A stretch of 64,000 nucleotides of DNA from Bryoerythrophyllum caledonicum (GCA_963971425.1 OZ020516.1:19537332-19601331), one strand, 5' to 3'; numbered from the stretch's first letter, positions 11,128 to 21,416 are shown. Numbers and translations are program-made. The notes: a model not told the origin generated them from the sequence alone.

Positions 11128-11388
11128 TTCAACATGATGATATATATTATAAGCCAACGTCTGATGATCCTCTCAACACATGGAAGAAAAGGAACATATT
11201 TCTTCACTTCAAACATTTTAATCTTTCAATTCCCATAGTTACAATTAATGAGCATTGAGCATGTTATTTCACTAGTCTAAAATAAGATCCTGTGGTTCAT
11301 ATCAGAAAGATTGTTTACGTCTTTACTCGTTACACTAGGATCCGCAATTTTGAAGTGCAAATTAGTCAAGGAACTTTAGAGCTAAGGT

Positions 11389-11680
11389 GATTTTGGGATT
11401 GGAAACATGCATGTAAGTCATGTATTGGAAATTCACTGGGCCTTGAATGACATGTACGTAATTCCACTGAGCAAGAACGAGGGATAAAATGATTTTCCCA
11501 GTTTTTTCCATTGAAAGTGAAGGGCAGTTGGTTGTATATGAAGGTAAATTTATTGATGAATGCATCCTAGTTAGGTGTGGGAAGCATTAACTGCAGTCTC
11601 AAAACAAACTTTCATCAACAGACTCCAGTCTGAGAGAGAGAGTTAAAGCGTGGTACAAGCATGCCAAAAAAATTCAGTAA
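11389..11680. other. intergenic, nothing recognised
   Basis: No gene or defined repeat; includes a short gagagagagag tract near 11632. Confidence 0.3.
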
Positions 11681-12071
11681 ACTACACCGTTCACTGAATA
11701 ATAGTGTGGATTAGACTATTTTGTAATACCTGTCCAATTCCAAAATATGCAAATTAAAGTGGTCCACCTCAATTCTCAATCCATTATCAAATCATGTACC
11801 GTAGAAAATAGTGTGGAATGTTTCAAAGTTGTTGACACAAAATTAATTTGGATTGATGGAGAGGTAGCAATGAATGGTAGTGAGGTGGTGGTGAGCCGCA
11901 GGGAGTGGAAGATATTTGGTAGTGAGTGGCAATGAGGTGGTAGTGAGCGGCATGACACATGTTAAAATGTTTCCACATTAATTTTGTTCCAAAACCAAAT
12001 TGATGTGGTCCACATCATCTTTCACCCACATTACCAATCCATCCACACTATATTTAGTGAACAATTTAGTT
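11681..12071. mobile_element. MITE family B, copy 1
   Basis: The left end CTACACCGTTCACTGAATA (11682) and the right end (reverse complement of about 12030-12070) share CTA-x4-GTTCACT-AAATA-TAGTGTGGAT, so this is a TIR element of about 390 bp with no coding capacity. The same termini bound 40071-40275. Superfamily unknown; target duplication not visible. Confidence 0.55.
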
Positions 12072-12099
12072 TGCCATACGACCTCAAATCTAGGTAATA

Positions 12100-13165
12100 G
12101 AAGGAAACCTTGAGTTCATTTGGACTCTTTATTTGTAAACCTCAAAATCCAAATGGGGTAAAGACAAGAGGCCCATAGGTGGCCACTTTTGGAGTAATTT
12201 GCAACTTGGTGGACCAATACTTCATATGTGTTGGATCCACAACCTAATTTAAGTTCCATGGATCCTTTCGCTTCCAATGAATGCAGTGAGGACGTGTGCC
12301 AGCGTCTGATGAGCAAACTATTGTGATGTTTGTAGAGACCACTTGTAATGAAATTGACCGAGAGTATAGATGATGTAGTGATTAATCGCAATGAAATGTA
12401 CCTCCTTATGGCCTGGACAACAAGTGTCATCCTTAATAGGGTTTATTAAGTTAAATACCCTATTTCTCGCAACCGTCAAGGCACCTTGACCAACTTGGAA
12501 TTGACGAGGTGGTAAATGGATGCAACAAATTTGATAAAATCCAATTCAATACTAAATCATTTTTTAGAACACTAAACGAGATAGAGAGAAATCTTGATTT
12601 CTTGTATAATAACCTTTTAAGGCCTAAGAGCTTACAAGGCCTAGAAGATTCTATGAGCATAATAGATTATGCAAATTATCATCTAGACAATAGGTACATT
12701 TTATCACAAACCCACTTCACGAAAATCATTGTAGTTCGTTAATGCGTGTATTGATTTTGGTAGATGCTCATCTTGCTCCGTCTGTAAATTTTCCTCAGAA
12801 TTTCCTTGCAGGTGGCTTGTTGCGTTTGCTACGAGTGTTAATGTGCCCAAACAACCCAAAAATGGGCATTAAACCTTAAATGGATAATCCTTTTACACCT
12901 AAGTGGACCACGAGGCACTAAGAGAATCTACGAGGGCAAAACATCATCTACACAACGGGTGTATATCATTGCAACCCCACTTCATGAAAATCACTCTAGA
13001 TCATCAATGCCTGCATTGGTTGGAGATTAGAGAAATGGATTGGAAAGCTCGCTCAGAGCTCAGAGTGTGTTTTGAGTAATGCAACGACAACGGGCAATCC
13101 TGGTGAAAGTTACAACACCAAAAGCACAAAAAACCAAACATGTCAGGGCCTTGTACACGTCAAAG
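12100..13165. repeat. mosaic of decayed TTAA-related repeats
   Basis: The segment 12140-12320 matches 4850-4990 (ggcccataggtggcc, cttccaatgaatgcagtgagg). The segment 12900-13165 matches 41185-41460 (cgaggcactaagag, cacaacgggtgtatatcattgc, gttacaacaccaaaagcac) and ends with caaagggttaa, the terminus seen in the TTAA MITEs. No supported gene. Confidence 0.45.
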
Positions 13166-14059
13166 GGTTAAAGTGCGTACAATGGCTCAGTGAAGGTCAC
13201 CTTTGGCTTTTATTAATTGGAGAATTTATTAAGTGAAAATGTCAAAATTGAGAAAAAAAATATTAATATACAGTACCATGAAGGACATCAATGGGGATTG
13301 GAGCTTGGAAAAGCCTTGACCTTTGGAAGTGTGTGCATGAGTAATTTTAGTTGGAGGCTCAAGGTCTTGCATTCAACCCCCTTAGTAGTCAAAACATGTT
13401 AAACATAGTAATATATGATTTCTTGCCAAAAAATGCTTAATTTAATATTTGAAAGCCGAACCAACTTTTTGGACTTTAATTAATTATTTGGAGCGGAGGT
13501 GTCCGATCTAGCCAAACTTGCCCTTCACCTATGGTAGGTTCAAATGTGCCCTTCACCTACAGTAGGTTCAAATGAGTTGAATTCTAGTTGGTCTTGACTA
13601 ATCCTTATGAAATGTAGAAGCTGTGACGGTGCTAACTTCTAAGGATTCGGATCTAAGACCTCCAATCCTTGGGCACATGCATCATCATCAACGTACACGG
13701 TACCGCCCTAAATAAGTCCATGTTTGATAGTCTGCAGAAGTCAGGCCAGGGACTCACTCAGTTACTGTGTCAGTTTAATTTTGACATGTGTCGTGCATTT
13801 CCTGGGCATGGACTTCACATCCATGTCCATGCCCAGGAAATGCACCCCTGAATTCCCCCATAATAGAGGTGTCACAAGGGCTAGGGTCAGACGGCTTGAA
13901 CTCCGAATTTGATCAAAATTGCCCTCAAACTTTGGTGGAAGAACAAACCAGTCACATTCAAATTTTCAACGAGGATTATTGATGTTTGTGTCATTCACTA
14001 TGTATCAAATGTAACCACCCTGGTAACTAACCAAAACTCATAATACTGTAGACACATAA
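13166..14059. other. intergenic with a small tandem repeat and a perfect palindrome
   Basis: A 28-bp unit occurs twice at about 13519-13574 (cccttcacctatggtaggtt and cccttcacctacagtaggtt). A perfect inverted repeat follows at 13793-13845 (separate entry). Nothing else is recognisable. Confidence 0.45.
13793..13845. repeat. perfect 20-bp inverted repeat (hairpin)
   Basis: gtgcatttcctgggcatgga (13793-13812) is followed after 13 bases by its exact reverse complement (13826-13845). The spacer can extend the pairing partly. No mismatch in 20 bp is unusual among the diverged repeats around it. It could be a very young tiny MITE, a small-RNA hairpin or a product of template switching. Confidence 0.7.
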
Positions 14060-14660
14060 AAATGGGGTATGGAATATCCAATCCATTTCCATCCCATTAC
14101 CACCCATCCAAATGGAAGTTCAGTATTAGTTAAGACCCTTAACGTCAAAATACCTTAAACCGACACTTTAGTGATTCTGTGTTTCAAAAGTTGAGATTTA
14201 ATTGCAAAAAAAATATGCTTGGGTAGAGAAATAAGGTTCTAATTTGTGAGAGATTTTGTTTTTGAAAACAACGTTGTAGATTGTGAGAAAAAAGAAAGAA
14301 AGTGGGTTTCCTCCAATCAACCCTAAAGCGACCAGGTTTAGTGACAAAACCAAACCTTAAAAGCACATTAAACCGTCACCTCTATCCCACCAAACCGCCA
14401 ACTCCATCCAGCTCCATCCTTGCATTCATTGGTGGGCTTGGAATAGACTTGGAATATTTCTGACAGAAATTATGACAACAAAAGAGAGGAAGAAATCCCG
14501 TTCTGACGAGGTCTGTAGGGTCGCTTCAGGGTTGAGTGTCGGTTTAAGGTATTTTGACGTTATTTTTGGTTGGCGCTTGTGGGGGGTACCTATTGGTGGA
14601 CACTGGCTAAACATGGCAGCACACTTTGAAATTCATAACTAATTTCAATTACTTGAGTTG
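14060..14660 (-). repeat. dispersed repeat family A, copy 3 (inverted)
   Basis: It contains the reverse complements of both family-A blocks (ccatttccatcccattacc near 14085 and aattcataactaatttc near 14632). With copy 4 just downstream it forms a head-to-head pair. Confidence 0.5.
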
Positions 14661-14879
14661 AAATTGTTATTTGATGAGAATGTATTATTAAATTTTCTCT
14701 CCATATATGCACATTGCTTAACTTGTCAGTTACGGGGGATATCAAATGTTACAAAATCACCACTTTCATGGAAGCCTGTTGTACGACTTTTGTCATGTCT
14801 TCTTCCATACCTTTTCATCGTATTTTACTATCCAGACATTGCATGTATGTTTTGGGGTAATTTGTTAACACCCATTGTA

Positions 14880-15045
14880 TTAAGGTAAACCCCCCCATAA
14901 CCGTCAAGTTAAGCGGTTTGCATATATGGAGAACCCAAATAATAATTAAATTATTTTTCAGTGATAGCCAATAGAATTACAATTTCAATCCAAGTGATTT
15001 CATATTTTTCCGATGTGATATGAATTAGTTATGAATTTTCAAAGT
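14880..15045 (+). repeat. dispersed repeat family A, copy 4 (partial)
   Basis: It starts at taaggtaaacccccccataacc and includes gatagccaatagaattacaa, which matches copies 1 and 2. Truncated after about 165 bp. Confidence 0.5.
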
Positions 15046-15597
15046 CACATGTGAAGAAAGTTGGGTGAGCGTCAATAGGTGGGGGCCATGACCCTCCCAC
15101 AAATGGCCTAAAACCACCAACAAGAAAAGTCGAAACCGGGTATTATTTACCCTAAAACTAAATTTGGTTTATCCTAGTTCCGTCTATCTTGCATGCACTC
15201 CAACGCATTCACTAATTTTAACAATAGCCCATGCCCATTCATGCCATGATGTAAAACCGCCAATGATACTTGGCAATTCCACCCTAAAAGGAGCCGGTTT
15301 CTGTGGTAGGAGGAGCCCACAAAAGCCATTTGTGGAGGACAATAATTCAACCCACGTGGCACAACGGACTTTCTCTTCATGCCTCTGTGAAGTATCTGTT
15401 AGAGAATGGATCTTTCTGCTCCAGCACGTCTCCTGCTTTGGTGTCCTCACTCCTGCTTGCCGTGAGGCTCCTTTCTTTCACGCTGCACCCTAGCCTCTCT
15501 CTCTTTTCGTGTCCTCTGTGATGGTTGCCATGCAACCTTGCCTCTCCATTGGCGAGGGAGGCGAGGGAGAGTATGAGGGAGACGGGCTGCTAGGATC
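15046..15597. other. intergenic, nothing supported
   Basis: Two overlapping antisense frames of about 70-110 codons exist at 15164-15521, with no recognisable motif. They are likely chance. Confidence 0.3.
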
Positions 15598-15909
15598 ATG
15601 GCGCTGAAATTCTTTTCCTACCTTGTGCTGCTTGCATCGCTTGCAATCTGCGTCACTTCAAGTTGTATTAGCAAGAATGTGCTTCGCCGGCACGTGGAGT
15701 GGTCGCGAGTGAATCGGAATTGGGAGTCGAGTGAACTGCGATGCGGTCCGGCGCAGGTGCATTACGACTCCAGGTGTTACATGATCAATGGGTTAGATTT
15801 AGGGTTTTATGCTCATTTGGGGGATCTTGTTTGGAACGTGCAGAGATTTGGCGTCTTCTTGGTCAAGGAGGTGGCGGCCATGATTCGTGGAGGATGGATG
15901 CCTGTGTAG
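15598..15909 (+). CDS. hypothetical small secreted protein (doubtful)
   Basis: A 103-residue frame starts at an ATG with a convincing signal-peptide shape: MALKFFSYLVLLASLAICVT, then SSCISK as a possible cleavage region. The following 80 residues have three cysteines and no motif I recognise. The last third is antisense to the GT92-like fragment on the minus strand, so only one of the two can be meaningful there. It could be an exon of a larger gene or chance. Confidence 0.25.
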   Translation: MALKFFSYLVLLASLAICVTSSCISKNVLRRHVEWSRVNRNWESSELRCGPAQVHYDSRCYMINGLDLGFYAHLGDLVWNVQRFGVFLVKEVAAMIRGGWMPV

Positions 15910-16225
15910 AGGAAGAAATGGGGCTCGCCGAGGAGGTGGTGGTGGAAGAGGAGCCATTCCTGGAGGATATGCGCCGGGATGGGTTTCCAGATAGGCGGCG
16001 TGCAGAGCGCGTAACGGCGATGCAGCGGGCCCTCGAACGGGATCTTGTCGATGGACTCGGGCGGCTCCGCCAGGAGCGCGTGGTGGTCGTCGCGTGTGGC
16101 GTTCACTAAGAGGTGCCCGCCGTAGCTGTTGGAGCCGGCCGGATCCGCGAACTGGCACCGGATCACGACGACGGAGCAGAACGACTCGCCGTCGTCGCAG
16201 ATGAGCGTCGCAGAAGCACTACTCT
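15795..16225 (-). pseudogene. GT92-like (DUF23) glycosyltransferase fragment
   Basis: The minus strand reads ATLICDDGESFCSVVVIRCQ, FADP, then GGHLLVN, a YALCTPPIW block, and ILQEWLLFHHHLLGEPHFFL. The pattern CTPPxxxxxxxxxxxEWLxxHxxLLGxxHFFLY is that of plant GT92/DUF23 glycosyltransferases, which add galactose or related sugars to glycans. The aspartate expected after FFLY is a threonine, and the sequence loses similarity after about 15880. Only a fragment of the catalytic domain is present. Its 5' border coincides with the start of the IPC synthase exon on the other strand, which suggests a rearranged or captured fragment. Confidence 0.5.
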
Positions 16226-16431
16226 GTGGACATCGTCGTGGCCTGGTTCGTCGTCTACTTCGTCTTCTTTTTCGTGGATCGCATGCTGGTGGACGCCGGG
16301 TACACCGAGCGCGTGCCCATCAGCAACGGCCCACCGCTCCTGCCCATGACGGCGGCACTGGCAAGGACGGCCGCATCAAGGAGGAGAAGCTCCTCAACGG
16401 CCACTCCGAGAACGGAAGCGTCGAGCTGTGA
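16214..16431 (+). pseudogene. last exon of inositol phosphorylceramide synthase, frameshifted
   Basis: After a plausible acceptor (gtcgcag) the plus strand reads KHYSVDIVVAWFVVYFVFFF, then VDRMLVDAGY and ISNGPPLLPM. HYSVDIVVAW is the last catalytic block (His, Asp) of plant IPC synthases (sphingomyelin synthase-like PAP2_C family), and the next stretch is their final membrane segment. A one-base shift near 16350 moves the tail to KDGRIKEEKLLNGHSENG, which matches the characteristic KDxRxKEExxxLLNG tail of plant IPCS. It ends at a stop at 16431. No upstream exons are present; the neighbouring DNA is an antisense GT92-like piece. This is a gene fragment, not a working enzyme. Confidence 0.7.
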
Positions 16432-16654
16432 CCAAAAGTTCGCAACCCAGATTGCTCCTATTCTTTTTTCCTCAGGTCGTCGTGGTGGTGGTGTCTTTGG
16501 GAGAATCCCAAGGACCAAGTTGTATTTCTAGTGCCTCCCTCCTTGTAGCTTCTGGCAGGGTTTAGGGTTGCTGGACTCCTCCGTCGTCTACATCGTCCGC
16601 TTCCGAAAACCGATCGCCATCTCTCGAGGTATGCTCATTCTCTCATAATCTGTC

Positions 16655-16735
16655 TCTTGTCCTGAGAGTTCGCCTTCTTTTTTGTCCTGTGAGTTCTGTC
16701 TTTTGTCCTGTGAGTTGCTTTCTTCCGTCCCTCGT
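16655..16735. repeat. short imperfect tandem repeat
   Basis: ttgtcctg(t/a)gagtt recurs three to four times at about 22-23-bp spacing. Non-coding. Confidence 0.55.
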
Positions 16736-17239
16736 ACTGAGAGTGGGTTGAATTGTTGTAGGTGGAGATTTGGAGAAGGTTATGATGTGCCATCGGACAA
16801 TTTTTCCATGCGCCGTGAGAGGGGTCCAAATCGAAGGAGACCTGTCGAGGTGGTTGGTATGAATATCTCAGCCCTACATCTTTGGCTGTCGAGCCTGATT
16901 TACACGGCGATTTGAAGGCCTTCATGGGTGGACGTGGGCAGTAACAGATTTGTAGTGATATTTAGTTTCCGAAGCCTCCTACTATCAACACTGTAGTGTT
17001 TCTACTGCCAATTACTTTGTATAATAGAGAGATAAAGAGAGCTTATGCCGAAGGCTGTGACGACGGAGGGACGCTTCACCCTGAAATTCATTTAGTTTGC
17101 ACCATATTTGGAAGCAAACGCGTATTCATACTGTGCCCTCTATCACTTCTTGCTTGTTCTATCTTATGGTCCTTTACGAGCGCATTTGTTCACGCCCCTC
17201 GCAAGGTGATGGTTGATTTGTTGAGGTGCAAGTCTGGAG

Positions 17240-18901
17240 AGGTTTTGCGAGTCTGCTCTTCTTCGTAAACGTCTGAGCAGAAGTCTACAGGTCAGTTTCA
17301 GATCTTTCCCACATCTGTGAGTTGATGAGTGCTTACAGATTCTTCCTCTGTAAAGAATTCGCAGCCTTAGTCAGTTAGCCTGGCACTGTTAAGATCGTCA
17401 AGAAGATCGTCAAGCTGGAGGACGAGTGCAACCGCCTGTGCATGATGGTCCGCAAGAAGCTTCCAAGTATGTAGCTCCTCATCATCATGTCTTTGAACTA
17501 AATATCTTAGGCAACCTGTGGTTTCCTGATGCCGCAACAATATCATCATCCACATTGTCATGAAAATAAAAACGCTTTTAGGAAATGGTTGATAAGTTGC
17601 TGTTGATTTTGCAGATACCGCAGCAATAGTGTGCATGAAGCAGGAGCTGGACGCCCTCGTTAAAGACTCCGGATCCGACTCCGGAAGGCCAGGGCGCCGG
17701 TGGCCTCTGAACCGGAGCCAAAGCTCAAGAGTACCAACGGGTTTCATGCCAGAAACTTTGCATGAGGATGCTAATGCAACCGCCGTTGTTGCCACCATGG
17801 TCAATGTGACGCGGATGCTCAAGGAAGCGCTGGCCAAAGGAAACGACGAGTTGCAAGCGAGTCGTCTTATGTGCCAAAACCGTGAGCCGGTTGACTGCCG
17901 TGGAAGATGAGCTTGAAATGTTAAGATCAGATACGTTTGTACACTTCACACTTTGCATTTAAGGGAATCTGAGGTAAAGTATATGGAGTAAGGATGTAGG
18001 CATTATGCACCCGGGTCAAGTGAGTTCATTGCAACAAGTGATGTATTTTTACAGGCCAAGTGTCCAAGGAGGTCACAGGATCACTAAAACGCTGCTATTT
18101 CGCCAGAAGTTTAGTTTTCAGGTTTGATGACATGGATTGTTGTTTTTTGTGACCAGGGTCGCCCAGCGCATGCTCAACATCGTCACCGGCGCAATTTCGG
18201 CGACGGACGTGCTCCCTTTTGACATACGATGTGATGTCAGATCCCATTCGGGGTAAAAGTTGTGCTACCTGATTCAGAGCTTGTTCGCTGCCCGAGGTCC
18301 ACCGTCGTAGGTAGCTTGTGATGAATTCTGACCAGTGTGCTTCATCCTAAACATGCATTGGTAAAACCACTGACGTGAATGTGGGGGGTTCAGTGGCTTT
18401 GGACGGAACATGGAGTCATGGACATGGAGTATGGAGTTTTTCGCGGCGTTCATGGGGGAGGATGAGATCAACAAAAGTGCTCGACAGGTACTATCCTCCA
18501 ACCTTTATATCTTATACAATTATTAATACTTTGTGGAGTTATCAGTCTGTATAAGCTTCTGTCCACCAAAGTTTGTGAAATGCCACCAAAATAGTCTTCA
18601 CGCACAGATGCTTCTTCCAACTTCTGAATCCCACCCTCTTTTTTTGCAGGAGCGCGAGATCTCACCGGGAGCAGTGGCGGAATGCCAACGCACCATCTTG
18701 GCCCTCGGCAAGCAACTCAAGATCTTGGGCTTCGGCGAGGTCCCTGACTTCACCTGGCTCAAGGGCGCCGACTCCCCGGACTCCATCAAGCGCATGACCA
18801 AGACCATGGAGCTCCCCTTTGCTCCAACATCCACAGCTACCCTTGCTGCAATGGCAGGAATGCATGGCCTTTTCTTGCAACAGGCCTTCCTAAAGAGCTG
18901 A
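17240..18901 (+). pseudogene. filament-like plant protein (FPP) C-terminal part, broken
   Basis: Exon-like pieces in order: VKIVKKIVKLEDECNRLCMM then VRKKLP (17391-17467, followed by a GTATGT-like donor); about 17615-17880 with CMKQELDALVKDSGSDSGRP and TRMLKEALAKGNDELQASRL; and a last exon about 18650-18901 with EREISPGAVAECQRTILALG and KQLK. LExECxRLxxxVRKKLP, MLKEALAKRNSELQASR-like and AECQ-TI--LGKQLK are signature blocks of plant FPP coiled-coil proteins. After QASRLMC the frame breaks by a 2-bp loss; AKTVSRLTAVEDELEMLRSD follows in the next frame. The N-terminal half is missing. Function of the family (coiled-coil proteins binding membrane-associated partners) is poorly known. Confidence 0.65.
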
Positions 18902-19178
18902 AATAGTGTAAATTGTTTAAAAAATCTTAACCTTACAACAAAAACTTATAAAATTTATAGTTTGTAACTTAATAGCTCAAACTAGCCTTTTCAGCTATCC
19001 TTTCTTCTATATTTGACCTTGCCCAATTTCTTCGTGTGTTATCTTGCCCCTTTCCTCCTTTCCTCCTTTCCTCCATGTGTATTGTTGCCCATTTCCTCTT
19101 TTTCTCCGTGTGTACTGTTGCTTGTTTTCTTCTCTCTGTGTGCATTGTTGCCCCTTTTGTCTCTTTCCTCCATAACTA

Positions 19179-21395
19179 CTACTGCCCTTGCCCATTTCTT
19201 GTATAGAATGTTGTCCTTGTCAATTTGTTTAGCTGATGTTGATTCATTGACCATGCGTAGCTCCATGGAATGTGATGGAATCTTGGAAAGCTAGGGAGGT
19301 CTATGCCATGTTCACTTTTGGCCCTCTTTGCTTTTAGCCTTGCTATAGCAATCTCTTGATTTCGCTTGCAAGAGGGTGGTTGGAATCCACAGTGAGGTGC
19401 AAAGGGTGTAGGAACACCACCTTGTTTAACCAATCTTTGAAGTTTTTCTCCAGCCTCTCTGATTGCTTTAGGACTCCATGCTTCGTTGAATATCTTCTTT
19501 GCCTTCATGTCTTCTATGCGTTGAATTCTTGCTTGAGCCTTGAGGGCTTTGTCCTCCATCCTCCTCCCTTTGGTAAGTGTTGCCTCTTCTCTTTTCTTTT
19601 CTTTTTCTTCCATTGCCTCAGTTTTTTTTTCTGCAATATACTCTAGAGTCTCACAATGTTGCTCTGAAGTTAGGATGTGTGATTTGGAGTAGTCAACCAA
19701 TGGTTGTGCTCTTGTCCTTGGTGGTCGTACTACTTGTTGAGGTAAACGTAAGAAATTGCTAACATGCTCCTGTCCTAGTTGTGCAGAGTCCATGTCCTGG
19801 CTAGATGGCGGAGTGCAAAGATCTCCTTCTCCTTCCACATCGACATAATAATGTGTCATGTTTTCCTCGGTAGAAGGCCCTTCCTCGGCGAGGATCTCAG
19901 ATATGGCAACATCCACGGTAATGTTTCTAAATCCTTGACTGGGCCCCATTTTTTTTTCCATTGCATGCCCATCTAAAGGCCATATTCCTGTGGCTCGAAA
20001 TCCTGATTTGATGTTGTCCGTTGTCATGGCTTTCTTCATTGCAAGTGATACCCATTGTGCAATATCCTCCTTCCTTGTTTTAAGTCCCTTATTTGTCATA
20101 CTCCATATATCCCGATATGCCCTGAATGCTGTCTTGAAAGGTTTGTAAACCGCCACATCCAGTGGTTGTAATGCATGTGAAGTGTGGGAGGGTAAGGTTA
20201 ACATATCTAACCCTGCATCTCTTGCTTTGAAAATCACTTCTATTGTAACATGAGAGTTGTGGCCATCTAAAATCATTAGATGTCTTCTTTCAGGTGAAAT
20301 ACCTCCTTTCTGCTCCATGGCCTTGATGAAGTGGTCCATCCACTTGTTGAAAAGGTATGATGTCATCCAGGCATTTTCTTGCATTGCCATCGTCGCTCCA
20401 TGTTCACATTTGCTGATGTAATCTCTTTTTCTCCTCATTCCTTTGAAAATGTAGAAGTTAGGAATGCTCCCCCCTGCTGCGTTTATACTTGATAATACCG
20501 TTAGACCTTCTCTTTCACCTGGTACAATAGTATGCACTGATCTAGTCCCTTTTTTTGCTAGCACTCTTGCTTGTCCATTGCGATATGCTTGACATCCGCT
20601 CTCATCCACGTTCCATACTCTTTCAGATGTGTAGCCATTTTCAGCATATAATTGAGCCAAGTTTTGATAAAAACTTTCGACATTTGATGGTGTCAAGGCC
20701 TTGGCTCTATCCATCTCTAATGCTTGTGGCGTTCTCATTGTGAATTCAGGATGTCTTTGCCTAAACCATTGTAACCAGCTCTTTCCGGGAATCCCATTCT
20801 TGAATGGAGTGACACGATTCTGGGTCATCTCCGCCACTTTCAATTTCAGCTGTTGCATGGTTAAAGGATGGCCCCATTCGGTCATTTGTTCAAGGTAATG
20901 TACTAAAGCTGTCTCTTCCTCTTGTGATAATACTCCTTGAGGTCCTTTCTTTCTACTTCTTGTTTTCCCAATTAGATGATCTCTTAGAGACGTCCTTGGA
21001 ATACCATAGAAATCACCTGCTGATTGCAAACTCCACCCGTTGTCCACTGCCTCAATTGCCTTAGATAGAGCTTTATTAGACCAATTTCCAGTGATGTTTT
21101 TGCTTACCTTACAATGTTTGTCCTTCTTTTGCAATGGCTCCATTATGTTGATATGTGCTAGAGCTGGCCGCTTCCTTGGACGCCCGCCACTCCGGTTGTT
21201 GCCATGCTTGGTTAGATCTCCTTCCTCTCCAATGGTCCTTTTGTTTTCGTCATCCTCCCATGTATGTATATGTTCTTCTTTTGAAGTAGTGTCTTCTCTT
21301 TCTTGTATCGGCGAATCATGTGTTTTGTCACCATCCTCCATGTTTGCCATCCCACTGTCAGCTCTTACATGGTCCTCTTGATGTCCTTGGATCAC
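19179..21395 (-). CDS. Jerky/pogo-type (Tc1/mariner superfamily) transposase
   Basis: This is a long uninterrupted frame of about 738 codons. In order it has an AT-hook (GRPRKRP, about 71-77), a Pipsqueak/CENP-B-type helix-turn-helix (NWSNKALSKAIEAVDNGWSL, about 104-144), a second CENP-B-like DNA-binding helix set (about 155-225), and a DDE_1 domain with all three aspartates: VWNVDESG (264), LMILDGHNSH (377) and ALQPLDVAVYKPF (413). That is DD35D spacing. A charged coiled-coil tail follows. No stop or frameshift interrupts the catalytic core, so this copy is young or was domesticated. The upstream frame (to 21878) is continuous apart from one TAG. The first internal ATG (MANMEDGDK, about codon 16) is a better start than the listed GTG. 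I could not find its terminal inverted repeats. Confidence 0.85.
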   Translation of the reverse strand: MIQGHQEDHVRADSGMANMEDGDKTHDSPIQEREDTTSKEEHIHTWEDDENKRTIGEEGDLTKHGNNRSGGRPRKRPALAHINIMEPLQKKDKHCKVSKNITGNWSNKALSKAIEAVDNGWSLQSAGDFYGIPRTSLRDHLIGKTRSRKKGPQGVLSQEEETALVHYLEQMTEWGHPLTMQQLKLKVAEMTQNRVTPFKNGIPGKSWLQWFRQRHPEFTMRTPQALEMDRAKALTPSNVESFYQNLAQLYAENGYTSERVWNVDESGCQAYRNGQARVLAKKGTRSVHTIVPGEREGLTVLSSINAAGGSIPNFYIFKGMRRKRDYISKCEHGATMAMQENAWMTSYLFNKWMDHFIKAMEQKGGISPERRHLMILDGHNSHVTIEVIFKARDAGLDMLTLPSHTSHALQPLDVAVYKPFKTAFRAYRDIWSMTNKGLKTRKEDIAQWVSLAMKKAMTTDNIKSGFRATGIWPLDGHAMEKKMGPSQGFRNITVDVAISEILAEEGPSTEENMTHYYVDVEGEGDLCTPPSSQDMDSAQLGQEHVSNFLRLPQQVVRPPRTRAQPLVDYSKSHILTSEQHCETLEYIAEKKTEAMEEKEKKREEATLTKGRRMEDKALKAQARIQRIEDMKAKKIFNEAWSPKAIREAGEKLQRLVKQGGVPTPFAPHCGFQPPSCKRNQEIAIARLKAKRAKSEHGIDLPSFPRFHHIPWSYAWSMNQHQLNKLTRTTFYTRNGQGQ

Positions 21396-21416
21396 TGTTG
21401 TGTGCTCAATAAACTG

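Larger units (their letters stand above)
10083..11138 (+). mobile_element. 5'-truncated LINE of the restriction-like-endonuclease type
   Basis: The insert (about 10094-11127) is flanked by the 11-bp direct repeat ttcaacatgat (10083-10093 and 11128-11138), consistent with a target-site duplication. It contains the C-terminal part of a LINE polyprotein, a 3' UTR of about 240 bp and a terminal (TTC)n tract. Shortened copies of the same 3' end lie at 39054-39341 and 52193-52326, and a SINE shares it at 44081-44353. The family was therefore active more than once in this region. Confidence 0.8.
9637..11388 (+). mobile_element. TTAA-type non-autonomous element, interrupted by a LINE
   Basis: Left part 9637-10093 and right part about 11139-11388 match consecutive segments of the complete TTAA elements at 26233, 45440, 52654 and 59178. 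Shared words include the blocks ttgttaagcaaggtacc (9839), aaacctccactcctta (9998) and, on the right, aatctttcaattcccat (11220) and tcaaggaactttagagc (11365). The flanking TTAA sites are mutated (tcaa and gctaa), so this is an old copy. A LINE fragment with an 11-bp target duplication splits it. Confidence 0.6.

Noticed and set aside
12509-12742. 77-codon frame starting MVNGCNKFDKIQFN
   Set aside because: Lies in repeat-derived AT-rich sequence; no motif or splice support.
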